Of a DNA stretch of 64,000 bases, positions 1-9,462 are shown piece after piece. This DNA is from PALSA-612 sp963704335 (GTDB lineage: Bacteria > Actinomycetota > Thermoleophilia > Gaiellales > Gaiellaceae), in NCBI GenBank assembly GCA_963704335.1, contig OY969889.1, forward strand, positions 868,001 through 932,000, in the 5' to 3' direction. The notes under the pieces were generated by a model. It had not been told where the DNA came from and did not search any database. It saw only the letters and a list, made by a program, of their open reading frames with translations. Position numbers and translations under genes: made by a program. Position 1 is the first letter of the stretch; each line of letters starts with the position of its first letter.

Positions 1-1
1 C

Positions 2-490
2 GGGAACCAGGCCGATGTCGCCCTTCGCCGGGGCGATTACGCCCGCGCTTTGGAGCTCAGCGACCGGTGCCTCGTGCTTTGCCGCGAGATCGGGCGGGAC
101 GACCTCGTGGGCTGGGCGCTCTCGAACCTCGCCCACGCTCTCCACCGCTTGGGCCGTACGCGGGAGGCAACGATTACCGCGCTCGAGGGCCTGCGTGTGC
201 TGTCAAGGGTAGGAGACGCTCAGGTTCTGGCCTGGACCCTGGTTCTTCTCGGAGCCACGCTCGCCACACGTGGCGAATCGGAGGGCGCAGCGACCCTTCT
301 CGGTGCCGCCGAGGGAATCATCGATCGCGCCGACGGCAGTTTCACCGGCGCGGAGGCTGAACTTCACGCGGACACAGTTGCGGAGTTGCGGACGGCGCTG
401 GGCGAGGAGAATTGCAACGCGCTTGTATCCGCTGGCCGAGCGATGTCGACCGCGGACGCGGTCGAATACGCCACTTCGGCCACTCGCTGA
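2..490 (+). CDS. C-terminal part of a TPR-containing cyclase/ATPase-type regulator (5' end outside window)
   Basis: The frame is open from the first bases of the window to a TGA, so the start lies upstream. The visible part is helical TPR-like sequence (RGDYARALELSDRC, then a long Ala/Leu-rich stretch) and ends with a DAVEYA tail. The complete cyclase/NB-ARC/TPR protein that follows ends in the same way (DEAVAYA, positions 2938-2955), and so does the one after it. I infer this is the tail of another member of that family. The next gene starts 51 bases downstream in the same direction. The N-terminal domains cannot be judged from this window. Confidence 0.75.
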   Translation, partial: GNQADVALRRGDYARALELSDRCLVLCREIGRDDLVGWALSNLAHALHRLGRTREATITALEGLRVLSRVGDAQVLAWTLVLLGATLATRGESEGAATLLGAAEGIIDRADGSFTGAEAELHADTVAELRTALGEENCNALVSAGRAMSTADAVEYATSATR

Positions 491-541
491 CCGCGGCGCT
501 CGCTGGACGGCGCGGAGCGGTAGAACGATGATCTGCGCGAC

Positions 542-2983
542 ATGCGGCCCGACCTTCCTTCCGGCACGGTCACCTTCCTCTTCACCGACGTCGAGGGGTC
601 GACGAAGCTGCTGCACGGGCTGGGGGCAGAGGCTTATGCAGCGGCACTTGCTGAACACCGGCGGCTGATCCGCGAAGCGTGCGCTGCTAAGGGAGGCGTC
701 GAGGTCGACACGCAGGGCGATGCCTTCTTCCTTGCCTTCCCTACGGCGCCGGGAGCGGTCGCTGCTGCGGAAGCGATGACCGAGGCGCTGGCGGAGGGAT
801 CGATCCAGGTGCGGATCGGCCTGCACACGGGCACGCCGCTGCTCACCGACGAGGGGTACGTAGGCGACGACGTCCACCTGGGCGCGCGGATCGCCGCCGC
901 CGCGCATGGCGGCCAGGTGGTGCTCTCGCGGGCGACCCGCGAGCTCGTCGGTCAGGACATCGTGGAGCTTGGCGAGCACCGTCTGAAAGACATCGCGCTT
1001 CCCGTCGGGATCTACCAGCTCGGTGACGCGCGATTCAAGCCGCTCAACACGCTCTCGAACACAAACCTGCCGAGTCCGGCGAGCTCGTTCGTCGGGCGTG
1101 AACGTGAGGTCAAAGAGATCCTCGAGCTCGTTCGCGGCGGTTCGCGGCTCGTGACCTTGACCGGCGCCGGTGGCTCGGGCAAGACGCGCCTCAGCATCGA
1201 GGTCGCATCCGAGCTCGTGCCGGACTTTCGTAATGCCGTGGTCTGGATTCCCCTCGCGACGTTGCGTGATCCCTCGCTCGTGCCTGACGCCATGACGCAG
1301 GCACTTGGCGCGGGTCGGTCGCTCGCAGAGCACATCGGTCGACAGGAGCTGCTCCTGATCCTCGACAACTTCGAGCAGGTCGTCGCCGCGGCTCCGGAAC
1401 TGTCGAGCCTCCTGTCCACGTGCCCGAACCTTCACCTCCTCGTCTCCAGCCGGGAGCTACTTCGCATCCAGGGCGAGGTCGAATACGCGGTGCCGCCACT
1501 CGCCGAGCCTGACGCCGTTGAGCTCTTCTGCAGCCGAGCGAACCTCGAGCCTTCGGAAGACGTCGCGGAGCTCTGCCGGAGGCTCGACGACCTCCCACTC
1601 GGCGTCGAGCTTGCAGCAGCACGCGCCAGTGTCCTGACGCCGCGTCAGCTTCTGGAGCGTCTCTCGCAGCGCCTCGATCTTCTCAAGGGCGGACGCGACG
1701 CGGAGGCGCGTCAGCGCACGCTCCGGGCGACGATCGAGTGGTCTCACGAGTTGCTCGACGAGCCGGAGAGGCGACTGTTCGCTCGCCTCGCGGTGTTCGC
1801 AGGCGGATGCACTCTCGCTGCGGCAGAGGATGTGTGTGACGCCGACATCGACACGCTCCAGTCGCTCGTCGACAAGAGCCTCCTCCGCTTCACGCAGGGG
1901 CGCTACTGGATGCTCGAGACGATCCGGGAGTACGCGGCCGAGCAGTTCGCGGCGTTGGCGGACAAGGACGCTCTGCATCGAGCGCATGCGGACCACTATC
2001 TCTCCCTCTCCGTCTCGGCGGATCTTCGCGACGTCCACTCCGGTGGGGAGCAGCGGATGGATCTCATGATCCCGGAGCACGAGAACCTCCGGGTGGCTTT
2101 CGAATGGGCGAGCAATGCCGATCTCGAGCTTGCGTTACGACTTGCGGTCGAGCTCGAGCAGTTCTGGGCCGTTCGGAGCCCCGAGGAAGGGGTCCATTGG
2201 CTGACCGAGCTCCTCGATCGAGCTGACGGGGTTCCCATCGAGCTGCGTGCGCACGCCTTGCGCACGCTCGGGAGCGCGGCGAATCCGGCCGGCGAGGACG
2301 CCCTGGCCGAGCGCGCCTATGCGGACAGCCTGGAGCTATTCCGCGAGCTCGGCAACGAACGCCAGATCGCGACGCTCCAGCTGCGTCTCGGCTATTCGGC
2401 GCTCTACCGCGGCGATCTGGATGAGGCACGGCGGCTCGCGGATGCGAGCCTCGAAGGTCACCGTGCGAACGGCAACATGCGCGGCGAATCGCAGGCGCTC
2501 ACTCTCGCGGGCGAAATCCTCTATGCGGAGGGCAGTCCCGAGCAGGGCCTCGAGCTCGTCGCTCGAGGTGCGGAGCTCGCGGAGGAGTCGGGGTTCAGCT
2601 GGTGGCGCGCCCGCACGCTGCGCTCGATGGTCGACGGCACCCTCGAGCTCGGCCGACTCGAGGACGCTGAGCGCTGGCTCGCCGAGTCGCTCGAACACTG
2701 CCGAAGGCTCGGAGACACACGCGGCACGATGTTCGCCCTCGCACGCCTCGCACGCGTCGAGGCCGAGGTCGGCCGGCAGGAGCGCGCCGGGCTCATCTGG
2801 GGAGCGATCGAGGGTGAGGAGCGCCGCACGATCCATGGCAACTGGCTCCAGGTGCGTGACGAACTCGCGGCACCGGTCCTCGCCATGGCGGACGCGACGT
2901 TTGAGGAGGCAGCAGTCGTGGGGCGGCGCTGGACGCTCGACGAGGCGGTGGCGTACGCCGTCGAGGGGACCTCGCATGCGTGA
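542..2983 (+). CDS. class III cyclase-domain / NB-ARC ATPase / TPR regulator
   Basis: A large cytoplasmic signalling protein of 813 residues. Residues ~8-170 form a class III nucleotidyl cyclase fold, with the metal-binding aspartates in FLFTDVEGST (D16) and TQGDAFF (D60). A P-loop GAGGSGKT at ~208-215 starts an NB-ARC/AAA-type ATPase with LILDNFEQV as Walker B. Residues from ~480 are TPR-like helices. The motif matching the usual V-N-x-A-A-R of active cyclases reads VHLGAR, so the catalytic Asn is a His while the Arg is kept. Cyclase activity is therefore uncertain, and the domain may bind nucleotide as a sensor. The ATG follows a TAGAAC box by about 15 bases. Its 3' end overlaps the start of a close paralogue by 8 bases, suggesting tandem duplication. 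Confidence 0.85.
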   Translation: MRPDLPSGTVTFLFTDVEGSTKLLHGLGAEAYAAALAEHRRLIREACAAKGGVEVDTQGDAFFLAFPTAPGAVAAAEAMTEALAEGSIQVRIGLHTGTPLLTDEGYVGDDVHLGARIAAAAHGGQVVLSRATRELVGQDIVELGEHRLKDIALPVGIYQLGDARFKPLNTLSNTNLPSPASSFVGREREVKEILELVRGGSRLVTLTGAGGSGKTRLSIEVASELVPDFRNAVVWIPLATLRDPSLVPDAMTQALGAGRSLAEHIGRQELLLILDNFEQVVAAAPELSSLLSTCPNLHLLVSSRELLRIQGEVEYAVPPLAEPDAVELFCSRANLEPSEDVAELCRRLDDLPLGVELAAARASVLTPRQLLERLSQRLDLLKGGRDAEARQRTLRATIEWSHELLDEPERRLFARLAVFAGGCTLAAAEDVCDADIDTLQSLVDKSLLRFTQGRYWMLETIREYAAEQFAALADKDALHRAHADHYLSLSVSADLRDVHSGGEQRMDLMIPEHENLRVAFEWASNADLELALRLAVELEQFWAVRSPEEGVHWLTELLDRADGVPIELRAHALRTLGSAANPAGEDALAERAYADSLELFRELGNERQIATLQLRLGYSALYRGDLDEARRLADASLEGHRANGNMRGESQALTLAGEILYAEGSPEQGLELVARGAELAEESGFSWWRARTLRSMVDGTLELGRLEDAERWLAESLEHCRRLGDTRGTMFALARLARVEAEVGRQERAGLIWGAIEGEERRTIHGNWLQVRDELAAPVLAMADATFEEAAVVGRRWTLDEAVAYAVEGTSHA

Positions 2984-5428
2984 CGATCTCCCGTTCGGCA
3001 CCGTCACCTTCCTCTTCACGGACGTCGAGGGCTCGACGAAGCCTGCTCCACGAGCTCGGCGCCGAGGCCTACGACGAGGCTCTGATCACCCATCGCAGCG
3101 CTCTGCGCGAGGCGTTTCAACGCCACGGCGGCGTCGAGGTGGACACGCAGGGAGATGCCTTCTTCTATGCATTCCCTACGGCGCCCGGGGCAGTGGACGC
3201 CGCCCGCGAGGGCATTGAAGCGCTGAGCTCGGGGCCGATTCGGGTGCGCGTCGGTCTGCACACCGGTACGCCCCACATCGGGCGCGAGGGTTACATCGGC
3301 GACGACGTCCACCTCGGTGCGCGCATCGCGGCCACCGCGCACGGCGGCCAGGTCGTGCTCTCACGCGAGACACGGGTACTCGTCGACGGCGCCATCACCG
3401 ATCTCGGCGAGCACCGGCTCAAGGACATCTCCGAAGCAGTGCCGATCTTCCAGCTCGGTGACGGTTCCTTTCCGCCGCTGAAGACGATCTCCAACACGAA
3501 CCTGCCGACACCGGCGAGCTCGTTCGTGGGTCGCGACGACGAGCTGCTGGAGGTTCTGTCGCGATTCGAGGAAGGGGCGCGCCTGGTCACGCTTACCGGG
3601 CCGGGCGGAACGGGCAAGACGCGACTCGCCATCGAGGCCGCCTCCGACCTCGTTCCGTCCTACAAGGCGGGCGTCTTCTGGACCGGGCTTGCCACTCTGA
3701 GAGACCCTGCGCTGGTTACGGAGACGATCGGCCAGACGCTTGGCGCCAAGAATGGGCTCGCCGCGCACATTCGGGAGCGAGAGATGCTGCTGCTTCTCGA
3801 CAATCTCGAGCAGGTGATCGAGGCAGGGCCCGAGCTCTCCGAGCTCCTCACGGCTTGTCCGAATCTGACACTTCTCGTGACGAGCCGCGAGCTGCTTCGC
3901 ATCCAGGGCGAGGTCGAGTACGCCGTGCCTCCTCTCGCCGAACGCGAGGCCGTGGCCCTCTTCTGCGAGCGCTCGCAGCTCGAGCCGAGCGATGAGATCT
4001 CCGAGCTATGCCGCCGGCTCGACTCGCTGCCGCTCGCGGTCGAGCTGGCTGCCGCCCGCACGAGCGCCCTTACCCCCGGGCAGATACTGCAGCGAGTCTC
4101 TCGACGACTTGATCTCCTCCGGGGCGGTCGGGACGCCGACCCGCGCCAGCAAACGCTGCGAGCGACGATCGAGTGGTCGTACGAGTTGCTCTCGGCTGAA
4201 GAAAAGCAGCTCTTCGCCCGCCTGAGCGTCTTCGTAGGCGGCTGCACCCTCGACGCCGCAGAGGAAGTCTGCGACGCAGATATCGACACGCTCCAGTCGC
4301 TCGTCGAGAAGAGCCTCGTTCGCTTCACCGGCGGCCGCTACTGGATGCTCGAGACGATCCGCGAGTACGCGTCGGAGCGCCTTGCCGGCGCGGACGACGG
4401 TATCGAGAGCGAACGCCGTCATTCCGAGTTCTTCATTGGGCTCGCAGCTACGGCGGATGCACTCCGCGTTGGTGGTGGCACTGCGTGGCTCGATGTGCTC
4501 GGCCGCGAGCAGAACAACTTCCGAGTCGTCTTCGCGCGGTTGGCGCAGGCCGGGCGCATACCCGAGCTCTACGACCTCTTCGGCGTCGTGTTGCCATTTT
4601 GGTTCACGCGAGGCGAGCTCAGGGAGGGGCTTCGGCTATGTAGAGACGCGCTCGCACGCGCCCCAGATGCCCGAACCGACGGCCATGGCAGAACGCTGAA
4701 ACTTGCAGGAATCTTCGCCATCAATGTCGGCGAGCACGATGCGGCAGTCGCCTACACAACGGGGAGCCTCACCGTCCTTCGCGAGCTCGGGAATCACGAT
4801 CAGATCTCGGCCGCCCTCATCAACCTAGGAGGGATGCTCTCTGAGTCCGCGCCGGAAGATGCTCGCAAGCACCTCGAAGAGGCGGTCGTAGAGGGACAGC
4901 GTGCAGGTCTTCCAAGCCGAGTCGCGATTGCACGCGGCAACCTCGCAGCCATCGAGCTGATCGCCGGCAACTTCGAGCTTGCCATCCCGCTGCTCGAGGA
5001 CGTCGTACGGGCCGAGCGTGAGCTGGGCGACGACGTCGGAATCGTCATGCCCTTGTTCAACCTCGCCCTCGCGAACCACCGGACCGGCCGCGACGAGCCG
5101 GCCGCTGTCGCGGCGCGCGAGGCGCTCGAGGTGGGCTTCCGGGTTGGAGATGTCCGCGGGCTGATCAATCTCCTTTTCCTCGCGGCAAACGTCGCCGCTC
5201 GACGGGGCGATGCTCTTTCGGGCGGGCTGCTGGTCGGGGCCGCCGAGAGCGCGCAGGAGCGAATCGGCCTTCACCGTGTCGGCGCACGGGCCGAGCAGGC
5301 TCTCGTGGAAGAAGCGACCCGATCCATTCGCATGGCTCTCGGCGAGAAGTACTCGGCGGCGCGCGCGACTGGAGGAGACGATGCCCGTCGAGGACGCCGT
5401 GGCGCTCGCTCTCGACTCCATAGACTGA
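2976..5428 (+). pseudogene. frameshifted cyclase-domain / NB-ARC / TPR regulator (paralogue of the preceding gene)
   Basis: The natural start ATG at 2976 gives MRDDLPFGTVTFLFTDVEGS, then the frame is lost after GSTK. One extra C near 3042 would have to be removed to continue as LLHELGAEAYDEAL. The domain order is as in the upstream gene: cyclase domain (QGDAFFYAF, VHLGAR), P-loop GPGGTGKT, Walker B LLLLDNLEQV, TPR tail. A second break lies near 5365, in a CG-repeat stretch; two missing bases or one extra base would restore a tail ending PVEDAVALALDSID and stopping at 5428. Uncorrected, the frame overruns to 5559 into ubiD. Both breaks are small and the rest is well conserved, so they may be sequence errors rather than decay. 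Confidence 0.75.
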
Positions 5429-5435
5429 GCGCGGC

Positions 5436-6917
5436 GTGGCGCCGGTCAAAGACCTCCGCGAGTGGATCGCGCTGCTCGAGCGCGAGGGCGAGCTGCATCG
5501 GATTGCCGCTGAGGTCGACCCGTACCTCGAGATCACCGAGATCGTCGATCGTCTCGTGAAGTCCGGCGGCGGCCCGGCGCTGCTCTTCGAGAACCCGAAG
5601 GGGTCGGAGCACGCGCTGCTGATCAACCAGTTCGGCACCGAGCGTCGCATGGCCATGGCATTCGGCGCGCCCAGTCTCGACGCGGTCGCCGAGAAGCTCG
5701 CCGACGTGCTCGAGATGCAGCCACCCGAGGGCCTTCGCGAGAAGGTCCAGGGCCTGAAGAAGCTCAAGTCGATCGCCGACTCGCGGCCGAAGGTCGTCTC
5801 CAAGGGCGTCTGCCAGGAGATCGTGCTCACCGGCGACGAGGTCGACATCACGCGTTTCCCGATCCAGACCTGCTGGCCGGGCGACCCGGCGCCGTTCATC
5901 ACATTGCCGGCGGTGATCACGAAGGATCCGAGCGGCACGCGGAACGTCGGGATGTACCGCATGCAGGTCATCGACGGTCGCTCCACGTACATGCACTGGC
6001 AGTTGCACAAGGACGGGCGCGCCGACCTGTTGGCGTCGGAGGACGGCACGATTCCGGTCGCTGTCGCGATCGGCCTCGACCCGGTGACCGCGTACTCGGC
6101 GTCGGCGCCGCTGCCGCATCACATCGACGAGCTGATGGTGGCCGGCTTTCTGCGCGGTGACGAGGTCGAGCTCGTGAAGTGCAAGACGATCGACCTCGAA
6201 GTGCCGGCGAACGCCGAGATCGTGCTCGAGGGCACGGTTTCCAAGGACGACGTGGGCATCGAGGGGCCTTTCGGCGACCACACGGGTTACTACTCCCACG
6301 CCGAGGAGTTCCCGGTCTTCCGCATCTCGGCGATGACGATGCGACGCGACGCGATCTATCCCTCGATCGTCGTCGGCAAGCCGCCCGCCGAGGACGCGTG
6401 GCTTGGCAAGGCGACGGAACGAATCTTCCTGCCGGCTGTCCGCCTGACGCTGCCGGAGGTCGTCGACTACGACCTGCCCGTCGCCGGTGCGTTTCACAAC
6501 TGCGTGATCGTCTCCATCCGCAAGGCCTTCCCGGGCCACGCGCAGAAGGTGATGCACGCGCTCTGGGGCCTCGGGATGCTCTCGCTGTCGAAGTCGATCG
6601 TCGTCGTCGACGAGCATGTGGACGTGCACGACTACGAGGACGTGTTCTTCCGCGTGACCGCCAACGTCGATCCGAAGCGCGACGTTCTCATCACGGAGGG
6701 CCCGCTCGACCACCTCGATCACGCGCCGGGGCGGCAGTTCTACGGTGGCAAGCTCGGCATCGATGCCACGCACAAGCTGCCCGAGGAGGACGCGCGGCCG
6801 TGGCCCGAGGAGATCGAGATGTCCGCGGAGATCAAGGAGCTGGTCGATAGCCGCTGGCGTGAATATGGTCTCGATGCGACTGCCACCACGTTGACAGCCG
6901 AGATGCGGCAGGATTGA
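5436..6917 (+). CDS. UbiD-family decarboxylase (candidate late futalosine-pathway decarboxylase, MqnL-like)
   Basis: A 493-residue UbiD-type decarboxylase. Enzymes of this family use prenylated FMN to decarboxylate aromatic or unsaturated acids. Conserved family segments include NVGMYRMQV (contains the catalytic-region Arg) and GIEGPFGDHTGYYS (acidic residues near the active site). The start is a GTG 8 bases after the inferred stop of the previous gene. It opens the respiratory block, and the qcrA-type Rieske gene overlaps its stop. With mqnE, mqnA and mqnC downstream, the likely role is decarboxylation of the 1,4-dihydroxy-6-naphthoate skeleton. That role is inferred from context; UbiD proteins act on many substrates. 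No UbiX flavin prenyltransferase is in the window. Confidence 0.85.
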   Translation: MAPVKDLREWIALLEREGELHRIAAEVDPYLEITEIVDRLVKSGGGPALLFENPKGSEHALLINQFGTERRMAMAFGAPSLDAVAEKLADVLEMQPPEGLREKVQGLKKLKSIADSRPKVVSKGVCQEIVLTGDEVDITRFPIQTCWPGDPAPFITLPAVITKDPSGTRNVGMYRMQVIDGRSTYMHWQLHKDGRADLLASEDGTIPVAVAIGLDPVTAYSASAPLPHHIDELMVAGFLRGDEVELVKCKTIDLEVPANAEIVLEGTVSKDDVGIEGPFGDHTGYYSHAEEFPVFRISAMTMRRDAIYPSIVVGKPPAEDAWLGKATERIFLPAVRLTLPEVVDYDLPVAGAFHNCVIVSIRKAFPGHAQKVMHALWGLGMLSLSKSIVVVDEHVDVHDYEDVFFRVTANVDPKRDVLITEGPLDHLDHAPGRQFYGGKLGIDATHKLPEEDARPWPEEIEMSAEIKELVDSRWREYGLDATATTLTAEMRQD

Positions 6918-7867
6918 ATCGAGTAGCAGGCGACCCGGAGGCCAGACGAACGTTGGACCAGTCCCAGCAGAGTCACGCGGCGGCAGCGAGCCTCTGGCCG
7001 ATCGGCGTAGCCGTCGGCGTGGCGTTCGCGCTCGTCGGCTTGCTCGTCAGCTGGTGGATCGTCGCCGTCGGAGTCGTGATCGTCGTGCTGTTCGGCGTCG
7101 CGTGGGTTTACGACGTCATGCGCGAGCGGAAGCCTCCGCCCGCTGCTGCGGCCGCGCCCGCGGCGGGCGAGCAGATCGCGCGCGCGTCGGTCGGCGAGCA
7201 GGAGACGACCCGAAAGACCTTCCTCTCCGCGATGACGCTCGGGCTGGGCGCTGCGATCGGCGCCATCGTGACCATCCCGCCGATGGTCTTCGCCGGCCTG
7301 CCTCCCTTCAAGAAGGGCGAGGGCTTCGTCGACATCGACGTCGACCTTGGGCCACTGGACACGTTCGCCGAAGGCGAATGGCTGATTACGCAGTTCAACA
7401 TGCGGCCGCCGCTGGGCGACGTCGCCGAGCGCACTGCCTACGTCCGCTACAACGGCGACCTGGAAGGGGAGCCCAGCTTCACGATCCTCTCCAACCGCTG
7501 CGTCCACCTCGGTTGCCCCGTTCAGGCCAACGGCCCGACGTCGCCCGACGAGCAGCGCACGTATCTCGCCGGTCAACGGAAGGTCACGTACACCCCGGTG
7601 CTGCCCGCCGGCGGCTTCGGTTGCCCGTGCCACGGCGGCCAGTACGACTCCGAGGGCAACCGCACTGCAGGCCCGCCCGTGCGCGCGCTCGACCGCTGGG
7701 CGTACAAGATCCAGGACGGCCGACTGAGGCTGATCGGCGCCTACAGCGTCAACGAGGTGGAAGGCTCAGGCGCGGACGCGAACATCGGCGCCTACCGGCT
7801 TGCGCAGCCCGGCGTCCACGTCGACGGCATCTCCCAGGTCCTCTACCCCTTCATTCCACCCTCGTAG
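6914..7867 (+). CDS. qcrA: Rieske [2Fe-2S] subunit of menaquinol:cytochrome c oxidoreductase
   Basis: The Rieske protein takes the first electron from menaquinol and passes it towards cytochrome c. The cluster-binding motifs are CVHLGC at ~196-201 and CPCHGG at ~237-242, each giving one Cys and one His ligand. Two hydrophobic helices near the N-terminus, then a third segment before FAGLPPF, anchor it in the membrane. The listed start is a TTG that overlaps the ubiD stop. A second TTG at 6953, 11 bases after a GGAGG, is an equally plausible start. It is followed directly by the cytochrome b gene. Confidence 0.93.
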   Translation: MNRVAGDPEARRTLDQSQQSHAAAASLWPIGVAVGVAFALVGLLVSWWIVAVGVVIVVLFGVAWVYDVMRERKPPPAAAAAPAAGEQIARASVGEQETTRKTFLSAMTLGLGAAIGAIVTIPPMVFAGLPPFKKGEGFVDIDVDLGPLDTFAEGEWLITQFNMRPPLGDVAERTAYVRYNGDLEGEPSFTILSNRCVHLGCPVQANGPTSPDEQRTYLAGQRKVTYTPVLPAGGFGCPCHGGQYDSEGNRTAGPPVRALDRWAYKIQDGRLRLIGAYSVNEVEGSGADANIGAYRLAQPGVHVDGISQVLYPFIPPS

Positions 7868-8644
7868 ATGCCCAAGTCGGAACGACGCCAGCAGGCCGAG
7901 ACCGTCGTCACGTATCCCCTCGACTGGATCGAGGAGCGGACCGGGCTCGTCGGCGCCATCAAGTACTTCCTCTTCCGCAAGGTTCCGAGGGGCACGAACT
8001 GGTTCCACACGCTCGGCTCCGCGACGCTGACGGCGTTCCTCGTCCAGGCCATCACCGGGATCATTCTCGCGATGTACTACAAGCCGGATCCGAACAGCGC
8101 GTACGAGTCGATCCAGTACATCACGAACGATCTCACGTGGGGCTGGCTCGTACGCGGCATGCACCGCTTCGGGGCAAGCGTCTTCATCATCCTCATGTTC
8201 TTTCACATGGCGCGGGTGTTCCTCTTCGGCGCCTACAAGTACCCGCGCGAGGTGAACTGGATCGTCGGCGCGGCGCTGCTCATCCTCGGCATGTTCGAGG
8301 GTTTCACGGGCTACCTGCTGCCGTGGGACCAGACGTCCTACTGGGCGTCGGTCGTCGGCATCAACATCACCGGCACGGGCCCCTTCGTCGGGCCGTTCAT
8401 GGCCCAGGTGCTGAAGGCGGGCGCCGAGATCGACGGGGACACATTGTCCCGCTTCTACTCGATCCACATGCTCGTCTTACCGGCGCTGATCGCCGGCCTC
8501 ATAGGGCTCCACCTGTACCTCGTGATCCGCCTCGGCGTGTCCAACCCGCCGTGGGGGAAGCAGCCCGAGGACATGGACGAGGACGACGAGGCCCCGGCAC
8601 GCCAGGGTCTCGTGCAGCCGACCACTCGAGGGAACGGCAAGTGA
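7868..8644 (+). CDS. qcrB: b6-type cytochrome b subunit of the menaquinol:cytochrome c oxidoreductase
   Basis: A 258-residue four-helix cytochrome b, matching b6 rather than the fused eight-helix cytochrome b of bc1 complexes. The haem-ligand pairs are MHRFG...MFFHMAR, with 13 residues between the two His, and YSIHML...GLHLYL, with 14 between. The longer second spacing is the b6f pattern. GYLLPWDQTSYWA matches the conserved quinol-site region. By recalled alignment with plant b6 (NIFYCLGG), the Cys that binds the extra haem c is replaced by Thr in NWFHTLGS. The ATG start follows the qcrA stop immediately, and the subunit IV/cytochrome c fusion begins 7 bases after the stop. Confidence 0.93.
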   Translation: MPKSERRQQAETVVTYPLDWIEERTGLVGAIKYFLFRKVPRGTNWFHTLGSATLTAFLVQAITGIILAMYYKPDPNSAYESIQYITNDLTWGWLVRGMHRFGASVFIILMFFHMARVFLFGAYKYPREVNWIVGAALLILGMFEGFTGYLLPWDQTSYWASVVGINITGTGPFVGPFMAQVLKAGAEIDGDTLSRFYSIHMLVLPALIAGLIGLHLYLVIRLGVSNPPWGKQPEDMDEDDEAPARQGLVQPTTRGNGK

Positions 8645-8651
8645 GGACGGC

Positions 8652-9461
8652 ATGAGCTCCCAGAGCGAGCACGAGCGTCAGTTCGAGGCGTACAAGAAGG
8701 ACGTCGAGAAGCGCGGGAAGCCGTTCTTCCCGCACGCGATGTTCCACGACACGGTGATGAGCCTCGTCGTCGTGTCGGTGATCATCGGCATGACGGTCGT
8801 CTGGCACGAGACGGCCGACGGCACGAAGGCAGGGATTCTCGGCCCCGAGTACACCGAAAAGGCCGATCCGGCGTCGGTCAGCGTCATCCCGCGGCCGGAC
8901 TGGTACTTCTACTTCCTCTTCTATCTCCTGCGGATCTTCGAGTGGCCGGTCACGGTCGTGCTCGCGACGGTCGGCATCCCGACGATCCTGATGATGCTGC
9001 TCTTCGCGGTGCCGTTCATCGATCGCTCGACCGAGCGGCGGCTGTCGCGGCGGCCGGTGGCGATCGTCGCCGCCATCCTCACGGCGGTGGCGATGGGCGT
9101 CCTCACCTGGAAGGGCGCCACGACCGCCGAGTTCCTCGCCAGCGAGGCACCCACGCTCGCGGCAGAGTTCCAGGAGGCGAACAACCTGCCCGACGAGGCG
9201 CTGGCCGGCGCCGAGCTCTTCGCGGCCTCCGGCTGCCTCAGCTGCCACACGTACGCGGGCAAGGGCAGCTCCAACCTCGGTGCGCCCGACCTCACGGAGG
9301 AGGGGCTGAAGGGCCGAGGCATCCAGTGGCAGATCGACCACCTGATCAATCCGTCGAGCAAGTCACCCGGATCGCCGATGCCGTCGTACGCGGCCATGGG
9401 TGAGGAGAACCTCCGCAATCTCGCCATCTTCCTCGAGGCCTCCAAAGGGCCTCAGGAGTAG
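8652..9461 (+). CDS. qcrC: subunit IV-like cytochrome b C-terminal domain fused to cytochrome c
   Basis: A 269-residue fusion. Residues ~1-160 correspond to subunit IV of b6f-type complexes, with membrane segments around MSLVVVSVIIGM and TVVLATVGIPTILMMLLF and a PDWY quinol-site motif where b6f and bc1 proteins usually have PEWY. After a third helix comes a cytochrome c domain with the haem motif CLSCH (C195, C198, H199) and a distal Met candidate in PMPSYAAMG. The same arrangement is known for menaquinol:cytochrome c reductases of Bacillus. Together with the Rieske and b6-like proteins it completes the complex. The start is an ATG. Confidence 0.9.
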   Translation: MSSQSEHERQFEAYKKDVEKRGKPFFPHAMFHDTVMSLVVVSVIIGMTVVWHETADGTKAGILGPEYTEKADPASVSVIPRPDWYFYFLFYLLRIFEWPVTVVLATVGIPTILMMLLFAVPFIDRSTERRLSRRPVAIVAAILTAVAMGVLTWKGATTAEFLASEAPTLAAEFQEANNLPDEALAGAELFAASGCLSCHTYAGKGSSNLGAPDLTEEGLKGRGIQWQIDHLINPSSKSPGSPMPSYAAMGEENLRNLAIFLEASKGPQE

Positions 9462-9462
9462 A

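Noticed and set aside
5271..6773. 500-codon minus-strand frame opposite ubiD
   Set aside because: The product is His/Arg/Asp-rich with no recognisable motifs, while the + strand frame is a clear UbiD protein.
7054..8655. 533-codon + strand frame across qcrA and qcrB
   Set aside because: It is out of frame with both genes, which have firm Rieske and cytochrome b motifs.
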